The notes under the pieces are model-generated. The model was not told the DNA's origin, did no database searches, and was given only the letters and a program-made list of their open reading frames with translations. 64,000 nucleotides of DNA, taken from contig NZ_BDBF01000015.1 of NCBI RefSeq assembly GCF_001612845.1, positions 62,001 to 126,000 on the forward strand. The letters are read 5' to 3'. Below, piece by piece: positions 58,626 through 64,000 of this stretch (positions are counted from its first letter, which is position 1; every line of letters begins with the position of its first letter). Made by a program: the position numbers and the translations under genes. This stretch comes from Nocardia elegans NBRC 108235. Its GTDB lineage: Bacteria; Actinomycetota; Actinomycetes; Mycobacteriales; Mycobacteriaceae.

Positions 58626-60008
58626 GTGCCCGTGGTTTCCGTGCCGTTCCGGCCCCGGCTGATTGCCGGGGCGTTGGCCGGCGTCGCAGTTCTGTTCGTC
58701 GCCTGCGGGTGCGGATCGTCGTCGAAACCCGCGCCCGCGAGCACCTCGTCCGCCGCGGCGACCACCTCGCCGGCTCCTGCCGTCCATCCGCTCGACGAGC
58801 CCACGCTGCGCGGCATCGTCGAGTCGGTGGCGCGTCCGGCGTCGGTGCCGGGCGTCGTGGCGTTCGTCCGCACCGCCGCCGGCGACGTCGGCACCTCCTA
58901 CGGCACCCGCACTTTCGGCGGCGGTCCGGCGGTCACCGCGGCCGACCACGTCCGCATCGGATCGCTCACCAAGACCTGGACCGGCACGGTAATCCTGCAA
59001 CAGGTGCAGGAACGCAAGCTGGCCCTCGACGATCCGGTATCGAAGTACCGCACCGATGTGCCCGGCGGCGCGGCCATCACCATCGCCCAGCTGCTCGACA
59101 TGCGCAGCGGCCTCTACAACTACAGCGAGACCCGGGAACTCGCCGAGGCCATGGACGCCGATCCGGGCCGGGTGTGGCAACCCGACGAACTGCTCGCCAT
59201 GGCATTCGCGCACCCGCCATATTTTCCGCCGGGACAGGGCTATCACTACTCGAATACCAACACGATCCTGCTGGGGCTGATCGCCGAGCAGCTGGACGGC
59301 AAACCGCTCGAGCAAATCATGCGGGATCGGCTGTTCGGGCCGCTCGGGCTGACCCAGAGCTCGTTCCCGGCGCGCACGTCGGCGGCCATACCCGACCCGC
59401 ATCCGCAGGGCTATATGTACGGCACCAACGTCTTGACCATGGGATCTCCACCGGCGCTGCCGCCCGAGATGCAGGCCGAGACCAAGGCGGGCCGGCTACT
59501 GCCCGGTGATCGGACCGCGGACAATCCCTCCTGGGGCTGGGCCGCGGGTGCCGGGATCTCCACGGTCGGGGACCTGGCGACCTGGGCCGAGGCGCTCACC
59601 GACGGCAAGGTCCTCGACGCCGACATGCAGGGCCGGCGCATGAGCAGCCTGCAGGCGACCGATCCGGCCAACCCGCCGGAGGCGCCGCAGTACGGTCTCG
59701 CCATCGCGAAATTCGGTGCGCTGTACGGACATACGGGCGAGCTGCCCGGCTTCAACACCTTCGCCGGATCCGATCCGGCCCACAAGGTGACCGTGGTGGT
59801 GTGGGCGAACCTGGAACCCACGGCCGACGGCAGCGCGGCGGCCACCGAGATCGCCAAGCACATCATCGAGCACCTCTACGGAACGGGCGCCGCGACGACC
59901 ACCACCGCACCCGCCACGACGACCCGGGCCACCGCCACTACGGCCGCCACGACCCCGGGCAGGCCGACCCCGCTGTCGCCGACCGCCACGCCCGCACCCA
60001 GCCGGTGA
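58626..60008 (+). CDS. Beta-lactamase/D-alanyl-D-alanine carboxypeptidase-family serine hydrolase, lipoprotein
   Basis: A 460-aa exported serine hydrolase. The N-terminal hydrophobic segment ends at a likely lipobox around VACGC, followed by a Ser/Thr/Ala/Pro linker. Catalytic motifs are SLTK (SxxK, about residue 113), YSN in YHYSNTN (YxN) and HTG near residue 375 (GHTGELPG). The C-terminus is a Thr/Ala/Pro-rich tail of about 40 residues, perhaps spanning the cell wall. GGGAGG lies upstream of the GTG start. The family includes peptidases, esterases and D-aminopeptidases; the true substrate is unknown. Confidence 0.9.
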   Translation: MPVVSVPFRPRLIAGALAGVAVLFVACGCGSSSKPAPASTSSAAATTSPAPAVHPLDEPTLRGIVESVARPASVPGVVAFVRTAAGDVGTSYGTRTFGGGPAVTAADHVRIGSLTKTWTGTVILQQVQERKLALDDPVSKYRTDVPGGAAITIAQLLDMRSGLYNYSETRELAEAMDADPGRVWQPDELLAMAFAHPPYFPPGQGYHYSNTNTILLGLIAEQLDGKPLEQIMRDRLFGPLGLTQSSFPARTSAAIPDPHPQGYMYGTNVLTMGSPPALPPEMQAETKAGRLLPGDRTADNPSWGWAAGAGISTVGDLATWAEALTDGKVLDADMQGRRMSSLQATDPANPPEAPQYGLAIAKFGALYGHTGELPGFNTFAGSDPAHKVTVVVWANLEPTADGSAAATEIAKHIIEHLYGTGAATTTTAPATTTRATATTAATTPGRPTPLSPTATPAPSR

Positions 60009-60177
60009 GTCGCCGAAACGAACGCAGCAACGTTTCGGCATCCGATGCCCGGATGCGTACCGGCCCGTGCCCATGTCCAGTAGCGTCGATGTGGTTACGA
60101 GTTGGCTAACGATACGGCCGGTATCCGGCACGGCCCGTGCACCCGTCGCACAGTTCGGGCAACGAAGGAGGATCGAA

Positions 60178-61284
60178 GTGCTGCACACCGACATCCCGAC
60201 CCGCCGCGAGATCGAAACCCTCGCCGAATGGACCGGCCCCTGGTCGGTGTCGATCTACCTGCCGACCGAAGCCGCCACCGCGAATCCGGAGGCGAACCGG
60301 ATCGCGTTCGGCAATCAGGTCCGGGAGGCGGTCGGGCTCGTCACCGATGCGGACAGCCGCGCGGCCATCGCCGAACAGCTCGACGATCTGGCCGAGGACG
60401 CAGATTTCTGGCGCTTCCAGTCGCACACCCTGGTCGTGCACGTATCCCCGCAGCGCATGTGGACCTTCCGGATCCCGAACCGTCTGGGCGCGGCGGTCAC
60501 CGTCTCGAACCGGTTCCTGCTCAAGCCGCTGCTGCGAGCCGTCACCTTCCCGCAGGCCGCGTTCGTCCTGGCGTTGGCCGAGGGGTCCGCGCGGCTGGTC
60601 GAGGTGACCCCGGACCGACCGGCCGAGGATGTCCGGGTTCCCGAAATGCCCGCCGGCGCCGTCGATTTCGCGGGCGAGTCCGTGGACGATCGCGCGCCCA
60701 AGCGGCGGTCGACCGACAGCGAGAGGAAGAAGGTGCTGGCCCGGCAGTACGCGCGTGCCGTCGACCGGGCGCTGCGTGACATTCTCTCCGGGCGCGACAC
60801 CCCGCTCATCCTGGCGGCGGCCGAGCCGATCGACGCGATCTACCGCTCGGTCGCCACCTACGCGGAACTGCTCGACGACGGAATTCCCGGCAACCCGGAA
60901 CACCTGTCGGATCAGGACCTGGCCGACAAGGCCCGCCACATCCTCGACGGCCACTACGCGGCGCAACTCGCCGATCTGCGTCAGCTGTTCGACAAGCGCC
61001 GGAGCGAGGCGCGGGCCACCGCCGACCTCGCCGATATCGCCCGTGCGTCCACCTTCGGCATGGTGCAGACGCTGCTGGTCGATATCGACACCGCCGTGCC
61101 CGGCACGGTCGCCCCGGACACCGGCGCGATCGAATTCGGTCCCGCCTCCGAGACCGAGATACCGGGAATCCTCGACGAGATCGCCCGCCGCGCACTGCTT
61201 TCGGGCGCGCGGGTGCTGGCGGTGCGCAAGGCCGATATCCCGGACGAGGCGTCGGCCGCCGCCATCCTCCGCTATTCGATGTGA
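60178..61284 (+). CDS. Bacterial archaeo-eukaryotic release factor-like (baeRF) protein
   Basis: A 368-aa protein of the bacterial homologues of aeRF1/Pelota. The N-terminal part begins ETLAEWTGPWSVSIYLPTEA. The central region is LAEGSARLVEVTPDRPAEDVRV. A charged linker (SERKKVLARQYARAVDRALRD) leads to an RNase-H-like-to-L7Ae portion containing LILAAAEPIDAIYRSV and C-terminal VLAVRKADIPDEASAAAILRY. Such proteins are thought to act at ribosomes under stress. The GTG at 60178 follows AAGGAGG by six bases. It precedes a stress-related cluster (universal stress protein, Mg transporter), a context common for baeRF genes. Confidence 0.84.
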   Translation: MLHTDIPTRREIETLAEWTGPWSVSIYLPTEAATANPEANRIAFGNQVREAVGLVTDADSRAAIAEQLDDLAEDADFWRFQSHTLVVHVSPQRMWTFRIPNRLGAAVTVSNRFLLKPLLRAVTFPQAAFVLALAEGSARLVEVTPDRPAEDVRVPEMPAGAVDFAGESVDDRAPKRRSTDSERKKVLARQYARAVDRALRDILSGRDTPLILAAAEPIDAIYRSVATYAELLDDGIPGNPEHLSDQDLADKARHILDGHYAAQLADLRQLFDKRRSEARATADLADIARASTFGMVQTLLVDIDTAVPGTVAPDTGAIEFGPASETEIPGILDEIARRALLSGARVLAVRKADIPDEASAAAILRYSM

Positions 61285-61393
61285 CCGAATCACCTGCCCG
61301 GCAACATCTTTCGCGATGAGCATCAGCTGCCGAGGCAGCGGTGGTGGCATCGTCGCCGTAGGCGGGCCGTCCACTCACCGCTCGTGCGCGGGC

Positions 61394-62275
61394 CTAGCCG
61401 TCGGTCGCGGTCGCCGTCGCGGCGAGGTCGTCGATGGCCGTGATGAGGTGGCGGCGGCTGTCGGCGGCGAGGGCCAGGAGTTCTTCGTCGCCGAGTGCGC
61501 GGGCCCAGATCGTCGGGTCGAGGGCCTCGACGACGACGGTGTCGCAGCGCTCCCGGACGACCACCGGATGCGGCACGATCATGTCGGCTTGGTCTTCGCC
61601 GGCGAGTTCGGCCGCGAGCAGATTGCGGCGGCAGATCTCCAGGATGGTGTGGTGGGCCAGGCGCCGGGTGCGGCCGTCGTAACGCGCCGTGTTCAGGTCC
61701 ATCTCGGCGAGGATGGTGAAACCGTTGGACCGCAACGCGTTCCGGGTTCGATCCAGGGCGGTGTCGAAGTCTGCGAGCACCCGGGTGACGATCGTCGGCG
61801 CGGGGGCCACGGGCAGCCGGATCTCGGTGACGAGTTGGCGCGGGTCGCTCACCTCGTCGGGGCCGATGAGATACACCTCGGTCGGCGGGCCGGTGATCCG
61901 ATAGGCGTTGCGATCCACCCACTCCGCCAGACTTCGATAGGCGGCGCCGAGATCGTGATAGCTGCCGCGGTGGCAGGCGCGGGCCACCGTCGTGCCCGAG
62001 GTGACAACGACTTCCGCACCCGAGGCCGGGCTGAGTTCGGCGGCGGGCTCGACGGGCACGCGGAAGTCGACGCTCGTCGCGATCGCGGATCGTTCGGTGT
62101 CGGTGTAGGTGATCGCGGTCGGGCCGCTGGCGGTGAGGCCGCATCGGGTCACGGTCGCGAACAGTTCGCGCATCCCGGCGGTGATGTCCTCGCCGGGCCG
62201 ATCGGCCCGGATAGCGCGAGGTAGTCGCAACAGGGCTTGTGGCGGCACTTCGCACACGTCCACCCGGTAGTCCAT
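61394..62275 (-). CDS. GyrI-like small-molecule-binding domain fused to DUF302
   Basis: A 293-aa two-domain protein. Residues about 1-155 form a GyrI/SOUL-like effector-binding domain (VDVCEVPPQALLRLPRAI, then ARACHRGSYHDLGAAYRSLAEWVDRNAY, PPTEVYLIGPDEV). Residues about 168-288 are DUF302: FTILAEMDLNTARYDG, ICRRNLLAAELAGEDQADMIVPHPVVV. No DNA-binding domain is present. Each domain is common alone; the fusion is unusual. GAGGACGCC precedes the ATG at 62275. It is divergent from the universal stress protein. A role in sensing or sequestering a small toxic molecule is speculative. Confidence 0.85.
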   Translation of the reverse strand: MDYRVDVCEVPPQALLRLPRAIRADRPGEDITAGMRELFATVTRCGLTASGPTAITYTDTERSAIATSVDFRVPVEPAAELSPASGAEVVVTSGTTVARACHRGSYHDLGAAYRSLAEWVDRNAYRITGPPTEVYLIGPDEVSDPRQLVTEIRLPVAPAPTIVTRVLADFDTALDRTRNALRSNGFTILAEMDLNTARYDGRTRRLAHHTILEICRRNLLAAELAGEDQADMIVPHPVVVRERCDTVVVEALDPTIWARALGDEELLALAADSRRHLITAIDDLAATATATDG

Positions 62276-62485
62276 GGCGTCCTCTTTCTCGGTGTCTGTC
62301 TCGACAATGCCCGCGGCTTCGCGCATGCGCGAGGGACCAAGGACCTGTCCTGGCGGGCCATCCGCGCCGATTTCGCCCAGGTGGACGACCGCGGACGAAG
62401 TCGGCCTGCGGTGGCGACTTTCGGCCCTAGATCGACGGTCGGCGCGGCCGGACGATCGGAGCAGGTCCGGCAGCAGGAGGCGGCG

Positions 62486-63370
62486 ATGAGCAGTGACAAC
62501 GGGACCGAGCCGACGATCGTCGCGGCGGTCGACGGATCCGGTACGGCGCTGCAGGCGGTGCGGTGGGCGGCGGCCGAAGCGGGCGTGCGCCGATGGGGCT
62601 TGCGGATCCTGCTCTCCTCGGCCTCGGCGCCGCGGACCGGACTCAGCGCGATGGAGATCGTCGGCGGCCGCGAATGGTTGTACTGGAATGGCGAAGGCGT
62701 CCTGTCGGAGGCCGCGGCCATGGCCCGGCATGTGGCCGACGGCGTGGAGGTCACGACCGAACTGACCGCGGATCCGGTGATCGACACGCTGGTGGAGCGC
62801 TCGCCGCGCACGCCGATGATCGTGGTCGGCAGCCACGGCCGCGGCGCGGTCCGCCGCGCGCTGCTGGGTTCGGTCAGTTCGGCGGTGACGCGGCAGGCTC
62901 GGTGCCCGGTCGCGGTCGTCCACCGCGAAAGCCTGTTCACCGTGGGCGAGGACGCGCGACCGGTGGTGGTCGGCGTCGACGAGCAGGGCACCGCGGTCGG
63001 CTGCGCGTTCGAGGAGGCGGCGCTGCGCGGGGTCGGTCTGCAGGCCGTCCGGTGCTGCGACGACGAAGTCGGGGGATTCGTCCTGGACGGAGAACTTCAG
63101 CAGTTCCGCGCGGACGAGACGCGGGCGCTGAACCGGCAATTGGATCCATGGCACCGCAAGTATCCGGAGGTCCCGCTCGAATCCGAGGTGATGTTCGGCG
63201 GGCCCGCGCAGGTCCTGCTGGAACGAGCGCGTGACGCGCAACTGCTGGTGGTGGGCCGGCACCGCTGGACCGGCCTGGTCGGAACCGCGATGCGGTCCAC
63301 GCGCGCGGCGGTCCTGCATCGCGCCCACTGCCCGACGCTCGTGGTGCCCGAGCACGTCGAGCCGGAGTAG
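62486..63370 (+). CDS. Universal stress protein, two tandem UspA domains
   Basis: A 294-aa protein with two UspA domains. Domain 1 (about residues 8-150) ends with the ATP-binding GSHGRGAVRRALLGSVSSAV (G-2x-G-9x-G-S). Domain 2 (about 158-290) has VVVGRHRWTGLVGTAMRSTRA, where the corresponding glycine/serine pattern is changed. Such tandem Usps support survival in hypoxia or other stress in mycobacteria. The ATG at 62486 follows AGGAGG by five bases; upstream frames are not conserved. It is divergent from the GyrI-DUF302 gene across 210 bp. The Mg transporter is convergent. Confidence 0.9.
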   Translation: MSSDNGTEPTIVAAVDGSGTALQAVRWAAAEAGVRRWGLRILLSSASAPRTGLSAMEIVGGREWLYWNGEGVLSEAAAMARHVADGVEVTTELTADPVIDTLVERSPRTPMIVVGSHGRGAVRRALLGSVSSAVTRQARCPVAVVHRESLFTVGEDARPVVVGVDEQGTAVGCAFEEAALRGVGLQAVRCCDDEVGGFVLDGELQQFRADETRALNRQLDPWHRKYPEVPLESEVMFGGPAQVLLERARDAQLLVVGRHRWTGLVGTAMRSTRAAVLHRAHCPTLVVPEHVEPE

Positions 63371-63402
63371 ATCATCGGCCGCTGCGCTGCACCGACGCCG
63401 AA

Positions 63403-64000
63403 TCAGCTGTGCGACAGCAACATTCGGATCCGGTGACGCCGGCTCGCGCGATCCGTCCGAGGCGGCGTCGCGTCGATCGGCGAGCGCACCCCACGGACGC
63501 TGAAGCGCGACGCTCGCCGCTGTACCCGGCGACCGGAACGCGGCGGGTGGGCCGGCGTCGGTGCCGGCGTGCGGAAGAACCACCGCTTGGCGGCTTCGGC
63601 GAGAACCAGATAGACCAGCACCGTCGCGGCCAACGCGCCGAAGAACGCGGCGGGCAGCGGGGTGAGGCCGAGATCGGGCGCCACCGGCGTGTACGGCAGC
63701 ACCACACCCACGCCGACCGCGGCGAGCACTGCGAGAAGCAGCGGAATACTCGGCCGGCTGCGGTAGCTGGGACTGCGGCGGGTGCGAATCACGAACAACA
63801 CCAGCGTCTGCGTGCACAGCGATTCGACGAACCAGCCGGTGTGGAACAGCTCCGCGCCGGCATGGAACACACCGAGCATCAACGCGAAGGTCGCGAAGTC
63901 GAACACCGAGCTGATCGGGCCGAAGACGAGCATGAAACGCCGGATCAGGCCGATATCCCAGCGTGCCGGGCGGGCGAGTTGTTCCGGGTCGACCGTATCG
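63403..64000 (-). CDS. Magnesium-translocating P-type ATPase (MgtA/MgtB-like), C-terminal part
   Basis: The visible 199 residues are the C-terminal membrane domain of an Mg-importing P-type ATPase: WDIGLIRRFMLVFGPISSVFDF, LGVFHAGAELFHTGWFVESLCTQTLVLFVIRT, and FGALAATVLVYLVLAEAAKRWFF. The frame is open to the right edge, so the catalytic domains lie beyond the window. After the last helix comes an extra Arg/Ser/Pro-rich cytoplasmic tail of about 55 residues (from TPAPTPAHPP), longer than usual for the family. It would import Mg2+ across the cytoplasmic membrane. Confidence 0.88.
   Translation of the reverse strand, partial: DTVDPEQLARPARWDIGLIRRFMLVFGPISSVFDFATFALMLGVFHAGAELFHTGWFVESLCTQTLVLFVIRTRRSPSYRSRPSIPLLLAVLAAVGVGVVLPYTPVAPDLGLTPLPAAFFGALAATVLVYLVLAEAAKRWFFRTPAPTPAHPPRSGRRVQRRASRFSVRGVRSPIDATPPRTDRASRRHRIRMLLSHS

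Noticed and set aside
62331..62347. Possible DosR box upstream of the universal stress protein gene (GAGGGACCAAGGACCTG)
   Set aside because: The GGGAC half fits, but the second half matches the dormancy consensus poorly, and no other DosR-type site supports it.

Overview
The window is high-GC actinobacterial DNA with densely packed genes, many GTG starts and frequent ATGA/TGATG stop-start overlaps. An Emb-type arabinosyltransferase, several F420-type (LLM) oxidoreductases, a deazaflavin-dependent nitroreductase-family protein, IdeR-type iron boxes and a great many FadE/FadD/FadA-like genes point to a mycolic-acid actinomycete (Mycobacteriales). Nocardia or a close relative is the best guess. 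No rRNA, tRNA, CRISPR array, insertion sequence or prophage was seen.

Layout. 0-7.4 kb: end of an SDR, an acyl-CoA synthetase, an acyl-CoA dehydrogenase (ACAD), a TetR regulator with a palindromic operator, and a 989-residue SRPBCC-thiolase-crotonase fusion. 7.5-13.1 kb: FAD oxidoreductase, AfsR/SARP regulator, a tiny secreted two-cysteine peptide and a Mut7-C protein. 13.2-16.5 kb: a lone Emb arabinosyltransferase. 16.9-55.2 kb: a large acyl-CoA catabolic island, interrupted by a hemerythrin-like protein, a second SARP-ATPase regulator, a CysQ-like phosphatase and a HisN-like pseudoenzyme. 55.2-64 kb: bacterioferritin and its ferredoxin behind two abutting IdeR boxes, a GlxA-type regulator with an MFS transporter, a serine hydrolase lipoprotein, a baeRF-like protein, a GyrI-DUF302 fusion, a universal stress protein, and the end of an MgtA-type P-type ATPase.

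The island looks like one regulon. A 15-bp palindrome, consensus GAGAATnnnnTTCTC, occurs in at least five control regions (about 20.1, 26.8, 35.8, 36.6 and 48.2 kb), with a degenerate copy at 48.46 kb. At 48.2-48.5 kb it sits between two long divergent operons. The leftward operon (48217 to 42336) encodes a CMD-family protein, a Rieske oxygenase, a 113-aa partner of unknown function, an amidohydrolase-like protein lacking the usual first HxH, a SnoaL-like protein and a two-gene ACAD pair. The rightward operon (48512 to 55214) encodes a small cysteine-containing protein, an ACAD, an SDR, a class III CoA-transferase, a crotonase, a thiolase broken by a one-base frameshift, and another ACAD. Other members supply CoA ligases, more ACAD pairs, hydratases, thiolase, SDRs, a MeaB-like GTPase, a thioesterase and a KshB-like reductase that could feed the Rieske oxygenase. 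A TetR gene (35799-36452) next to two of the palindromes is the obvious candidate regulator. I infer that the island activates, oxygenates and beta-oxidises a carboxylic acid, perhaps cyclic, branched or polycyclic. The substrate cannot be read from the sequence.
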